The notes under the pieces were generated by a model. That model saw only the letters and a list, made by a program, of their open reading frames with translations, did no database searches and was not told where the DNA came from. Positions 50,496-58,122 of a DNA stretch of 64,000 nucleotides are shown one piece after another. Source of the stretch: Ruminococcus sp. (lineage in GTDB: Bacteria > Bacillota > Clostridia > Oscillospirales > Ruminococcaceae); NCBI GenBank assembly GCA_017519415.1, contig JAFWSI010000070.1, forward strand, positions 1 through 64,000, given 5' to 3'. Position 1 is the stretch's first letter, and every line of letters begins with the position of its first letter. A program made the position numbers and the translations under genes.

Positions 50496-50587
50496 AAATG
50501 GAGAGGCATTTTCCCTGCTCTGCATAGACAGCCGTGCTCCGCCGGCGCAGCTCTCAACTGCATATTTTGCGCTATATCGCAGAAAAA

Positions 50588-50605
50588 CCGTATCATATGA
50601 TACGG
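50588..50605. repeat. 18-base perfect palindrome
   Basis: CCGTATCATATGATACGG is perfectly self-complementary with no loop, flanked on the minus strand by TTTTTCTG. It lies between serpin and sigma genes; it could be an operator site or part of a terminator-like hairpin. The remaining gap 50606-50765 has no clear feature. Confidence 0.6.
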
Positions 50606-50765
50606 CTTTCTGATCTGTCCCCCTGCATTGAGCCGTACCCTAAAGCTGCGGTGGCGGATCCAAACCCATGACCCGACTCCGAAGCTCCGCATCAGCGGGG
50701 ATTATAAGGTGAAAAGCTCTTGCAGAAATAATTTATGTCTCGCCGCATTAGTGCAGACGCGGCTT

Positions 50766-52256
50766 TTATGAAAGTGAATTCAGTGCTCCTATAAATAAAG
50801 GTAGGTTTGTTTGTGTATCAAAGATACAGTAAACGAAGGGCCTGTCGAAGACTATGTCCTTATCGGGCTTCATAGGCTCACCCTTTTCTGTCATAGCGAC
50901 GATTGTCGCTGCGGCAGCCTTGGTACCGTTTTCATCGAGATCGATGAAGGTCTTGTGGGTAACATAGCTTATATAGATGTCTTTTCCCGCTTCGCCGGAG
51001 TACATATTGGTGAAATCAGCGTTCCTTGAGAAAGCGGTAGGCATACCCATTGAACAGAGGGCGCGGTTGAGCTTTATTTCGTAATCGTACTTGAATTTTG
51101 GCAGCTTCACATTTGCTTCCGCATATTTTCTGCTGCTGAGAAGTGCGTTGAGCTTATCGGGAGTAAGCTCTTCGATATACTTGTCAACTGTCGTGCCTTC
51201 GTCGGGAAGAAGAGCTGCAAAGGCATATCTTCCGCCGCTGTAGGACTTGATAATACCCTGTGTGTTCTCGTCACCGATATACCTTTCGATGCTGCAAAGC
51301 ATACTGGCTTCCTGTACAGTGCCGTCGGCAGCGGTGAACTTTCCGTCGCTTATGGCGTATTCGGTGTAGGGCTCGCTCCACTGTGCCTCAAAGGCGACGG
51401 CATTAACAAGATACATCACATCGAGAGGATCGATCTTCTTGAGAATTTCGGGTATCATTTCGTGAGTCTTATCGTTTACCCAGTTGTTGACGTCGGCAAG
51501 GGTCGTATCGTCGAAGGGAGCGATATAGTATTCGCTGTCGTAGTAGTCCACGCAGTTCTGTATGAACTGGGGACAGGGGATGAATTTTTCGCTGTCCTTT
51601 GCCCATACAGCGTTGGCGGTATCCACCGACCAGTTGTTGTATTCGTTCTTTTTGGCGTTGACCGTTCTTGTGCGCTGAGTCAGCAGGTAGCTGTTCAGGG
51701 TCTCAATGTCGATACCGTTTCCGAGAACCTCTTCCATTTCGTCGCGGGTCTGCCCGGCAGCGCCGTTTGCTGTCATAGCAAGGGCCTGCATTATGGAATA
51801 AGGCGATACAAGAGTGTTTTCGGGATTTTCCTTTTCGGCATAGACCTCCTTGAAAATGTCAACGGTGAATTTTGTCTGACTGTCGATAAAGGTCTCATCA
51901 GCATCCTTGCCCTTTCCCTGCGAAGCGTTTATGCCTGCGCAGAGATTTCTTGCCTTTGTCTTATAGGCAAGAGCGGGAGCATCGTTTATACATTTGATCA
52001 GCAGCTTTCTCATTGCGCTGAGGTCGAAAACATCACATTTTCCGTCTTCGTTGACGTCGCCGTTAGCAGCAGCGGAAAGCGATCCGTTTCCGTTGAGCCA
52101 ATTTGTGAAGGTCACCATATCGGCAAGGTTGAAGACGAGATCGGCATTGACGTCGCCCTTTACGCTGAGATCTTCAGCTGCGGACTGTACGGATATACCG
52201 GCAGGGACTGCAAGACATAGTGCAGCGGCTGCCGCAAGCAGCTTCTTTGAATTCAT
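50766..52256 (-). CDS. Secreted dockerin-serpin
   Basis: The 496-residue protein has a signal peptide (1-26), a dockerin (30-92: GDVNADLVFNLADMVTFTNW, GDVNEDGKCDVFDLSAMRKL) and a full serpin domain (about 125-496). Serpin landmarks: NTLVSPYSIMQALAMTANGA near 150, WSVDTANAVWAKD near 215, VYLVNAVAFEAQW-like YLVNAVAFEAQWSEPY near 295, and the reactive loop hinge GTKAAAATIVAMTEK near 445 followed by FDRPFVYCIFD. The small-residue hinge is that of inhibitory serpins, so it should trap serine or cysteine proteases. Counting from the hinge Gly as P15 puts Lys at P1, hinting at trypsin-like targets. The first calcium loop is degenerate (NADLVFN). Start at 52256 by AAAGGAGG. Confidence 0.92.
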   Translation of the reverse strand: MNSKKLLAAAAALCLAVPAGISVQSAAEDLSVKGDVNADLVFNLADMVTFTNWLNGNGSLSAAANGDVNEDGKCDVFDLSAMRKLLIKCINDAPALAYKTKARNLCAGINASQGKGKDADETFIDSQTKFTVDIFKEVYAEKENPENTLVSPYSIMQALAMTANGAAGQTRDEMEEVLGNGIDIETLNSYLLTQRTRTVNAKKNEYNNWSVDTANAVWAKDSEKFIPCPQFIQNCVDYYDSEYYIAPFDDTTLADVNNWVNDKTHEMIPEILKKIDPLDVMYLVNAVAFEAQWSEPYTEYAISDGKFTAADGTVQEASMLCSIERYIGDENTQGIIKSYSGGRYAFAALLPDEGTTVDKYIEELTPDKLNALLSSRKYAEANVKLPKFKYDYEIKLNRALCSMGMPTAFSRNADFTNMYSGEAGKDIYISYVTHKTFIDLDENGTKAAAATIVAMTEKGEPMKPDKDIVFDRPFVYCIFDTQTNLPLFIGALNSLS

Positions 52257-52410
52257 AGAAATACCTCCTTTTTGTGTTATAGCTGAGCGAACGCACTCCT
52301 GTGCATATCTGTATAATTTAACGAACGGGAATGGGCAGATGTGCGGCAGTAAATGTAAATTTTTTGTGAACAAAAAGCGCGGCGATGAAAATGCGGAAAT
52401 AACACCGTAT

Positions 52411-52437
52411 AAAAAACGCCTCGCTTAAAGTGAGACG
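52411..52437 (-). terminator. Terminator after the tRNA-adjacent element, copy B
   Basis: On the minus strand CGTCTC-N9-GAGGCG (one G-U pair, with a CTTTAAG core) followed by six T. It lies between copy B of the element and the serpin start. Confidence 0.7.
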
Positions 52438-52456
52438 CGAAAGAACTGTACAGGCA

Positions 52457-52577
52457 CTGCACTATGTAAGCTGTACAGATTTGATGAAAGTGCTGTGAGA
52501 GAAAGCATATTAGGCCTTCTGTAAGAAGTGAACGAGTAAAACGAGTGCCCCTGTGGATGGGAGCACAGGCACTGCGC
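52457..52577 (-). ncRNA. Conserved tRNA-adjacent structured element, copy B
   Basis: Read on the minus strand this is the counterpart of 21466-21576, about 100 bases after tRNA-Gly. Stems GTGCTCC/GGGGCAC, GAAGGC/GCTTTC and GCACT/AGTGC correspond to those of copy A, while loops differ; it carries a nine-base insertion after CTCGTTT. GCAGTGCCTGT occurs both at its 5' end and just after its 3' end. It lies between two hairpin-T-run terminators, so it could be a separate short transcript. No ORF with a start codon spans it in any frame shared by the two copies. Confidence 0.5.
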
Positions 52578-52616
52578 TGTGTATGTGTTACAATTTATTT
52601 ACCGCTTCATGCGCGG

Positions 52617-52654
52617 AAAAAAAATTCGCGTCCCGGTTTTACTGAGACGCGAAT
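52617..52654 (-). terminator. Terminator of tRNA-Gly
   Basis: On the minus strand ATTCGCGTC and GACGCGAAT form a stem followed by eight T, 23 bases after the tRNA CCA. Confidence 0.8.
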
Positions 52655-52676
52655 ATGCCGGCGGGGGCTCCCCGCC

Positions 52677-52751
52677 TGGAGCAGATAACGGGGGTCGAAC
52701 CCGCCTCCTCAGTTTGGGAAACTGAAGTAATAGCCGCTATACTATATCTGC
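52677..52751 (-). tRNA. tRNA-Gly (anticodon CCC)
   Basis: On the minus strand acceptor GCAGATA pairs with TATCTGC, the anticodon loop TTCCCAA carries CCC, the T arm is GGCGGGTTCGACCCCCG-like and intact, and CCA is encoded after discriminator T. Complete and standard. Confidence 0.93.
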
Positions 52752-52865
52752 ATCACCTATATTATACCACAGCGGAAGTAAAAAATCAATAGCTGTCGGA
52801 AATGATTTTGAAACGGCTGTGCATTACAGTATATTCCGGAGTGGGCATTTTCGGAACAGACAACA

Positions 52866-52888
52866 ACGGCTCCCGCAAAGGGAGCCGT
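52866..52888 (-). terminator. Hairpin after the scaffoldin gene
   Basis: ACGGCTCCC/GGGAGCCGT around a five-base loop, 21 bases after the stop codon. The minus-strand tail is GTTGTTG rather than a T-run, so termination would be weak. Confidence 0.5.
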
Positions 52889-52908
52889 CATAGCTGCAAA
52901 ATGAATTA

Positions 52909-55122
52909 TTACTTATTCAGATATTCCTTGATAGGAAGAGCTGCTTCGCCCTCGGGAAGACCTGAAAGGTATGCGTAGTAGCTGAGTATCTGAGAAGCGT
53001 CAACAGCGTCGATAAAGCCGTTGCCGTCAACATCTGCTGCCTTCTTCTGCTTATCTGTGAAACCGCCGTCCTCATTGGTTGAAACGAGAGCGTAGTACTT
53101 GAGAACGCTTGAAGCGTCAACAGCGTCTACCAGTCCGTCATTGTTTACATCGCCGGGCTTGAGATCATCTTCCTGAACCGGAGCGGTTGTGGTAGATGTT
53201 ACGGTCGTAGATGTTACTGTTGATGTGGAAGTAACGGTTGATGTTGATGTAGATGTTGTGGAAGACTCGGTAGAAGAAGTCGAAGTCTCACTTGAAGTAG
53301 TGGAAGTGCTTGTGGAAGATGTAGAAGTTGAAGTTGCAGATGTGGTTGTTGCAGTGGATGTTGTTGTGGATGTTGAGGTTGAAGTTGATGTTTCAGGTGT
53401 GGTTGTTGCGGTGGATGTTGTTGTGGATGTTGAAGTTGAGGTTTCAGGTGTAGTTGTTGCGGTGGATGTTGTTGTGGATGTTGAAGTTGAGGTTTCAGGT
53501 GTAGTTGTTGCAGTGGATGTTGTAGTAGAAGTTGAAGATGATGTAGTAGTGCTTGTGGCGGATGTGGTTGTAGTTGAAGAACCGCCGTTCTTGGTCGTTG
53601 AAGAAGTTGTCGATGTAACAGATGTGGTAGTGGAGGTTACGGGTGCCTTTGAAGTAGTTGTGGTAGAGGTTACAGATGTTGTGGTAGATGTTGCGGGAGC
53701 CTTTGTTGTTGAAGATGTAGTTGTTGAAGATGTTGTGGTTGTGGAAGTTACAGGCTTTGTGGTTGTTGAAGCGGTAGTAGTAGAGGTGGAAGTGGTTGTT
53801 GCAGCCTTAGTGGTCGTTGTAGTAGTTGTAGTAGTGGAGGTTGTAGCCTTAGTGGTCGTTGAAGTAGTTGTTGTAGGCTTTGCAGTTGTAGTAGTGGAGG
53901 TTGTTGCCTTAGTGGTTGTTGTAGTAGTGGTTGTGGGCTTTGCAGTTGTAGTGGTGGAGGTTGTTGCCTTAGTGGTTGTTGAAGTAGTAGTTGTTGCCTT
54001 GGTAGTTGTAGTAGTGGAGGTTGTAGCCTTTGTAGTTGTTGTAGTAGTGGTTGTGGGCTTTGCAGTTGTAGTGGTGGAGGTTGTTGCCTTAGTGGTTGTT
54101 GAAGTAGTAGTTGTTGCCTTGGTAGTTGTAGTAGTGGAAGTTGTAGCCTTAGTGGTTGTGGAAGTAGTCGTTGCTGCCTCTGTTGTGGTCGTTGTCTCCT
54201 CGGAACCGTTGTCTGTAAGCTCAACAACGCCGTTCTTCAGGGAAACGTTTACCTTATTGATGTCTATATCGCATACATCAGCGCCGAAGAGAGCAATCTT
54301 GTACTCGCCGGCAGCTGCTGTTTCGCTTATTTCAAATACAAGTGTGAAGAATGTACCTGTACCTGTATAGTTCTCGGTTGCGAAATCATCACCGAAGCTG
54401 AATTTGTAATTGCCTGTGTTCTTTGCGGAAGCTGCATTTGATGCGGGAGCGAGCTCGCTGTTGTACTCGACCTTCTTGAGAATGAGCGCGCTCTTGTCCC
54501 ATGAGCAGTTGAGGATACCGGAGCCGTAACCGACATTTGAAGCTGCGTTGATCTCAACACTCACTTCTTCGCCTGCTTTGAGCTCAGCCTTTGTGCCCTT
54601 AACCTCTAAGGAGAGAGCTTCCTCAGAAGCACTTCCGTTGAGGGTTACAGTACCGTTCTTGACGGTGGTGGGAACATCTTCAATATCAACGTTCTGAACG
54701 TCGGGCTTTGTAAGTACGATCTCGTAGTCGCCTGCTGTTGCAGTTTCGCTTATGGAGAAAACGAGAGTAAAGAAAGTGCCGGTGCCTGTGAAGTTCTCGG
54801 TTGCGAAATCATCACCGAAGCTGAATTTGTATTTTCCTTTGTTTGCTGCCTTTGAAGCGTTGTTAGCAGGGGCCAGATCATCGTTGTATTCAACGTCTGT
54901 GAGCACGAGAGCCTTGTTGTCCCAGCTGCATTCAAGAAGACCTGCTGCAAATCCGCAGTTGCTTACCGCTTTGATCGGTACACGGATCTCATCGCCCGCC
55001 TTGAGGTCAGCGCTTATGCTTTCCGCTTCAAATGCCAGTGTTGTGTCGGCAAAAGCAGCGAGAGGCATGATGCCGAGCATCATGATCACCGCAATACATG
55101 CGGCAAAAAATTTGTTCTTCAT
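52909..55122 (-). CDS. Scaffoldin: two cohesins, long Thr-rich linker, dockerin
   Basis: The 737-residue secreted protein has a signal peptide (1-25), cohesin 1 (27-155) and cohesin 2 (160-300), which are close to each other (shared GTGTFFTLVF, YKFSFGDDFATEN), a Thr/Ser linker of about 345 residues, and a C-terminal dockerin (657-725: GDVNNDGLVDAVDASSVLKY, DVDGNGFIDAVDASQILSYY). Two cohesins plus a dockerin is the architecture of R. flavefaciens ScaA-like adaptors: enzymes dock on the cohesins, and the dockerin plugs into a larger scaffoldin. No sortase motif or surface domain is present, so anchoring must be through that dockerin. Here it is not next to other sca genes. Linker DNA is a near-repeat of ACN/ACT codons with KATT, AKPTTT units. 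Confidence 0.93.
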   Translation of the reverse strand: MKNKFFAACIAVIMMLGIMPLAAFADTTLAFEAESISADLKAGDEIRVPIKAVSNCGFAAGLLECSWDNKALVLTDVEYNDDLAPANNASKAANKGKYKFSFGDDFATENFTGTGTFFTLVFSISETATAGDYEIVLTKPDVQNVDIEDVPTTVKNGTVTLNGSASEEALSLEVKGTKAELKAGEEVSVEINAASNVGYGSGILNCSWDKSALILKKVEYNSELAPASNAASAKNTGNYKFSFGDDFATENYTGTGTFFTLVFEISETAAAGEYKIALFGADVCDIDINKVNVSLKNGVVELTDNGSEETTTTTEAATTTSTTTKATTSTTTTTKATTTTSTTTKATTSTTTTAKPTTTTTTTTKATTSTTTTTKATTTTSTTTKATTSTTTTAKPTTTTTTTTKATTSTTTTAKPTTTTSTTTKATTSTTTTTTTTTKAATTTSTSTTTASTTTKPVTSTTTTSSTTTSSTTKAPATSTTTSVTSTTTTSKAPVTSTTTSVTSTTSSTTKNGGSSTTTTSATSTTTSSSTSTTTSTATTTPETSTSTSTTTSTATTTPETSTSTSTTTSTATTTPETSTSTSTSTTTSTATTTSATSTSTSSTSTSTTSSETSTSSTESSTTSTSTSTVTSTSTVTSTTVTSTTTAPVQEDDLKPGDVNNDGLVDAVDASSVLKYYALVSTNEDGGFTDKQKKAADVDGNGFIDAVDASQILSYYAYLSGLPEGEAALPIKEYLNK
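53190..54215 (-). repeat. Degenerate tandem repeat encoding the Thr-rich linker
   Basis: Short units reading KATTSTTTT, AKPTTTT, TTPETSTSTSTTTSTA recur many times on the minus strand; in DNA terms they are GTTGTNGTAGT-like repeats on plus. At least three TTPETSTSTST units (53340-53520) are almost identical. Such tracts can change in length by slippage or recombination. Confidence 0.85.
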
Positions 55123-55251
55123 TGTTTCTTACCTACCTTTTGATTATTTTTTTGTTTAGCCGATGGACTTTTTAAAAATTTTTAATCCTCCTCACTTAAT
55201 AAATCATTTTGCCGCTTGAAAATGTAAAAGCATTTTTACAGCAACACTATT

Positions 55252-55280
55252 ATTATATACCAACAACATATATATGTCAA
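55252..55280 (-). promoter_or_regulatory. Consensus SigA promoter of the scaffoldin gene
   Basis: On the minus strand TTGACA (55280-55275), 17 bases, TATAAT (55257-55252). The leader is about 125 bases and contains an unused GAGGAGG followed by an A/T-rich inverted repeat, before the real ribosome site AAGGTAGG near the ATG. Confidence 0.85.
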
Positions 55281-55335
55281 GCTTATACTGCAAGTTAAAT
55301 CGGAAGTTTTTCTTGATATAGCATATAAAAGCAGC

Positions 55336-55355
55336 GCCCTTCCTTCCGGAAGGGC
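55336..55355 (-). terminator. Terminator of the isochorismatase-TetR operon
   Basis: GCCCTTCC-TTCC-GGAAGGGC, followed on the minus strand by GCTGCTTTTAT, 12 bases after the isochorismatase stop. Confidence 0.7.
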
Positions 55356-55366
55356 GGGAAACATAT

Positions 55367-55882
55367 TCAGATATACCTTACACCCAGGCTTTCAAGCTTT
55401 TTATGCATTGCGGAACGTTTCTTTTCGCTGTAGCGGCAGCCTGTACACTTTTCTATGAGATAAACCGAGGCGCCAGCCTTTACAGCGCCCTTTGCGGTAG
55501 CTCCCACGCAGCCGCATTCGTCGATCCCGCAGAGGTAGATTTCCTTATATCCGCGGTTTTCAAAGTGCTTTCTGAAAGCCTTTGCGGTAAAGGTATCGGG
55601 CAGATTCTTCTCAAAGCACATATCCGAAATTATATCGAGCCTGTCATAGAGCTCCGCGCCCTCGGTGCCTTTTATGGAGAAGCCGATGAAGAGCCTGTTT
55701 GTAAATATATCAGGGAATACCTGGGATATGTATATTACATCGCAGCCTTTTACACTGTATTCGTGTATGCAGAAGTTTATACGCTCAACAAGGCTGTCCG
55801 TATCGTAGGTGAACACGGGCTTGCGCTTCGCCCATAGGTAGTCGTTCTGCATATCTATTACCAGCAAAGCTTTTTCATTCAT
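55367..55882 (-). CDS. Isochorismatase-family cysteine hydrolase
   Basis: The 171-residue protein has the catalytic Asp in LLVIDMQNDYL (residues 6-16), a Lys in CFEKNLPDTF near 92 and the nucleophile Cys in CGIDECGCVGATAKGA near 122, the D-K-C triad of nicotinamidase- and isochorismatase-like hydrolases. Substrate unknown. Its start overlaps the 3' end of the TetR gene by eight bases, so the regulator probably controls it together with itself. Confidence 0.85.
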   Translation of the reverse strand: MNEKALLVIDMQNDYLWAKRKPVFTYDTDSLVERINFCIHEYSVKGCDVIYISQVFPDIFTNRLFIGFSIKGTEGAELYDRLDIISDMCFEKNLPDTFTAKAFRKHFENRGYKEIYLCGIDECGCVGATAKGAVKAGASVYLIEKCTGCRYSEKKRSAMHKKLESLGVRYI

Positions 55883-56468
55883 TGTTATCGCTCCTTATAT
55901 CAAGAAATTTTGAGATATTGTTTTCAACGAACCGTCTGAGCTGCTCCTCGTCCGTGAGATCGGTGCAGCATTTTTCCTTCAGCTCGGCATGCTTCAGTAC
56001 GGCGAGCTCGTTAAGGCTCGTGATACTGTAGGTGATAAGGCGGCACTCCTCCTCGGTCTTTTTGCCGCGGAAGTGCTCGACGACCAGCGGCAGGCTCTCC
56101 ATTCCGAAGGAAAGATCGCGCTCTAAGAGAATATATCTGGTGACAGCCTCGGAGTAGGCGAAGCTGTCAAGCATAAGCCTCATCATGGAAATATGGATCT
56201 CCGCAAGCTTCGCGGCGGGAGGCAGATCGCTGTCCATTATGGTGCTGAGGCGTGGATCCGCAAGCTGAGCTTTTGCCATTATGTTTCCGAATACTTCGGC
56301 AAGAAGTTTTTCGCGGGAGCCGAAGCAGTAGTTTATCATGGCGAGGTTGACACCTGCCTCTTTTGTGATGGCTCTCGAGGTGAGCTGAGAAACATCTTCG
56401 CAGCTCGTCATAAGCTTTTCGGCAGCACGGAGAAGTGCGGCTCTTGTCCTGTTTATATCCCGTTTCAT
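55875..56468 (-). CDS. TetR-family transcriptional regulator
   Basis: The 197-residue protein has an N-terminal helix-turn-helix (TRAALLRAAEKLMTSCEDVS, TSRAITKEAGVNLAMINYCF, GSREKLLAEVFGNIM, residues 5-65) and a helical ligand-binding C-terminal domain. TetR proteins repress their own operon until a ligand binds. A near-perfect 28-base palindrome covers the transcription start of its own promoter, which supports autoregulation. It is followed, with overlap, by the isochorismatase-like gene. Confidence 0.9.
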   Translation of the reverse strand: MKRDINRTRAALLRAAEKLMTSCEDVSQLTSRAITKEAGVNLAMINYCFGSREKLLAEVFGNIMAKAQLADPRLSTIMDSDLPPAAKLAEIHISMMRLMLDSFAYSEAVTRYILLERDLSFGMESLPLVVEHFRGKKTEEECRLITYSITSLNELAVLKHAELKEKCCTDLTDEEQLRRFVENNISKFLDIRSDNNE

Positions 56469-56482
56469 TGCAGCCTCCGTTC

Positions 56483-56510
56483 AATATAATTAAACACGTT
56501 TAATTATATT
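56483..56510. promoter_or_regulatory. TetR operator: 13-2-13 palindrome
   Basis: AATATAATTAAAC, two bases and the perfect complement GTTTAATTATATT. It lies between the TetR promoter -10 box and ATG, where a bound repressor would block transcription. Confidence 0.8.
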
Positions 56511-56535
56511 ATACAGGTTTTTTCGGAAATGTCAA
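56508..56535 (-). promoter_or_regulatory. Promoter of the TetR-isochorismatase operon
   Basis: On the minus strand TTGACA (56535-56530), 16 bases, TATAAT (56513-56508), overlapping the palindromic operator by three bases. Confidence 0.8.
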
Positions 56536-56654
56536 GAGCCTAATAGAAAAATATTGAAAAAGCCATTGTCATTTTAGACAATATATACGGTTTAACATTG
56601 TATGATGATACAAATTATTCAAATCTTGCTTGTAATTAACAAAAAATTCTCATT

Positions 56655-56683
56655 TTACATATAGATATATGTTATTATATAAT
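56655..56683 (+). promoter_or_regulatory. Promoter of the GGDEF gene
   Basis: TTACAT (56655-56660), 17 bases, TATAAT (56678-56683), 32 bases before the GTG start. An inverted repeat TTGTAT-GATG-ATACAA lies upstream at 56598-56613. Confidence 0.65.
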
Positions 56684-56715
56684 TACACATCAATATCTTA
56701 TATGGGGGCGTTAAT

Positions 56716-58020
56716 GTGAATAACATTCCATCAGATAAGTTTACGTTAGATGACGCAATGGCATTCTTAGGCGAGAATGTTGATGCAGTAATTCTTGTTG
56801 ACGGCGAAGCCGACTCGTACAAGGCGCTTGCAAGGCGCGGTATATTAGAGGAGGTTATCGGAGAAGAGGGAAGATACCATGATCTCATCGAAAAGCTCTG
56901 GTATCATCTGAACAACAGTTCGGAAGGCGTGATAGAGGATTATCAGGTGTTTTTTTCGCATGCCGGAAAGTTTGTGGGAAAATACAGCAAAAGGACCAAT
57001 ATCAGCTTCGATGGTGTGACCTATATTGTTCAGATGACGATATATCCTCTGAAAAACGAGCAGGTGTATCTGTTTGTCCTCGATCTTCTTGACGGAAGCC
57101 AGTATGTGGACGAGACCCTCACTACCAAGAAGGTAAGCACCATACAGAATACATATCTTTTCTCAATGTATGTGGATATAGTAAAGGATACGACCAACAG
57201 TATCAGTATCACGGAAATTTCAGACGAAGTCATGAACCAGCAGCTGAAATATTCCGAGTGGAGAATGATGATCGTAAATATGATATGGCCTGAAGATCAG
57301 GCTGTGTTCCTTGAACGTACGGATCCCGAATACCTCAAGAAAAACCTTGCTCCCGGACGTACTACCTCCTTCGACTGCCTTATGATGAATCTCGAAGGCA
57401 AGTTCATATGGGTAAAGCTCATATTCAGCCGTGCCGAGACCAGCAACGAGGACGATTTCAGATTCGTATTCATGGTTCAGGACATTAACGAGAACGCAGA
57501 GGCGCTTATGGCTACCCTCAAGAAGTATGAGGAGCTTGCACTGAAGGATCCTCTTACCTCCTTATTCAACCACGGAAGCATTGAGACAGAGATAAACAAT
57601 GCCATCGAGAACATCAGGAAGAACAATACGGAAGTCTCGATGATGATACTCGATATTGATTTCTTCAAGAATGTTAACGATGAACACGGTCATTCCGTGG
57701 GAGATGTGACCCTTGTTCACTTTGCGGACACTATCACTTCGTTTATTGCTGACTATAATGCCGTTGTGGGCAGATGGGGCGGCGAGGAGTTCGTTGTGAT
57801 ACTCAACGGTGTCGGCAAGGATGATAGCATACAGATCGCTGAGGCTCTCAGAGAAAAGATAGCCGCCGAGCCGTTCGGAATTGTCGGCAATATCACGTGC
57901 AGTATCGGTGTGACCACAGTATCTGGAAGCGACAGTATAGGAACAGCCTTTGACCGTATGGACAAGGCTTTATATGAGGCGAAATCCGCAGGAAGAAACT
58001 GTGTAAAGTCAGTTTTTTGA
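56716..58020 (+). CDS. GGDEF diguanylate cyclase with N-terminal sensor region
   Basis: The 434-residue protein has a C-terminal GGDEF domain (270-434) with the intact active site RWGGEEFVVIL near 358, LTSLFNHGSIETEI near 285 and ILDIDFFKNVNDEHGHSVGD near 312, so it should make cyclic di-GMP. The N-terminal 250 residues look like one or two PAS-type folds (YQVFFSHAGKFVGKYSKRTN, FIWVKLIFSRAE), without membrane spans. It starts at GTG 56716 with GGGGGCG upstream; the ATG one base earlier is out of frame. It is monocistronic, ended by a 10-bp hairpin. Confidence 0.9.
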   Translation: MNNIPSDKFTLDDAMAFLGENVDAVILVDGEADSYKALARRGILEEVIGEEGRYHDLIEKLWYHLNNSSEGVIEDYQVFFSHAGKFVGKYSKRTNISFDGVTYIVQMTIYPLKNEQVYLFVLDLLDGSQYVDETLTTKKVSTIQNTYLFSMYVDIVKDTTNSISITEISDEVMNQQLKYSEWRMMIVNMIWPEDQAVFLERTDPEYLKKNLAPGRTTSFDCLMMNLEGKFIWVKLIFSRAETSNEDDFRFVFMVQDINENAEALMATLKKYEELALKDPLTSLFNHGSIETEINNAIENIRKNNTEVSMMILDIDFFKNVNDEHGHSVGDVTLVHFADTITSFIADYNAVVGRWGGEEFVVILNGVGKDDSIQIAEALREKIAAEPFGIVGNITCSIGVTTVSGSDSIGTAFDRMDKALYEAKSAGRNCVKSVF

Positions 58021-58053
58021 AAGGATATTTCTGCAAGAAACAATATATAGAAA

Positions 58054-58094
58054 GCAGACGGGAAATCATATACGATCTCCCGTCTGCTTTATTT
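58054..58094 (+). terminator. Terminator of the GGDEF gene
   Basis: GCAGACGGGA and its perfect complement around a 14-base loop, followed by TTTATTTGCTTT. Confidence 0.85.
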
Positions 58095-58122
58095 GCTTTA
58101 TTAAGTTCTTTCTGGCTGCGCC

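Noticed and set aside
50429..50692. N-terminal extension of the ECF sigma factor frame
   Set aside because: It covers the sigma promoter and has no ribosome site; the GTG at 50428 follows GGAGG directly.
52277..52462. A 61-codon minus-strand frame overlapping copy B and the serpin leader
   Set aside because: No ribosome site, crosses a terminator hairpin and the serpin ribosome site; copy A has no equivalent start.
53340..53530. Regularly spaced near-identical units that look CRISPR-like
   Set aside because: The units are in frame, code for TTPETSTSTST and have no unique spacers or cas genes; they are part of the scaffoldin linker.
53189..54370. A 393-codon open frame on the plus strand, nearly all Val/Glu/Asp
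   Set aside because: It is the exact antisense of the scaffoldin Thr-linker; the repetitive codons leave the opposite strand open. No ribosome site and no plausible protein.
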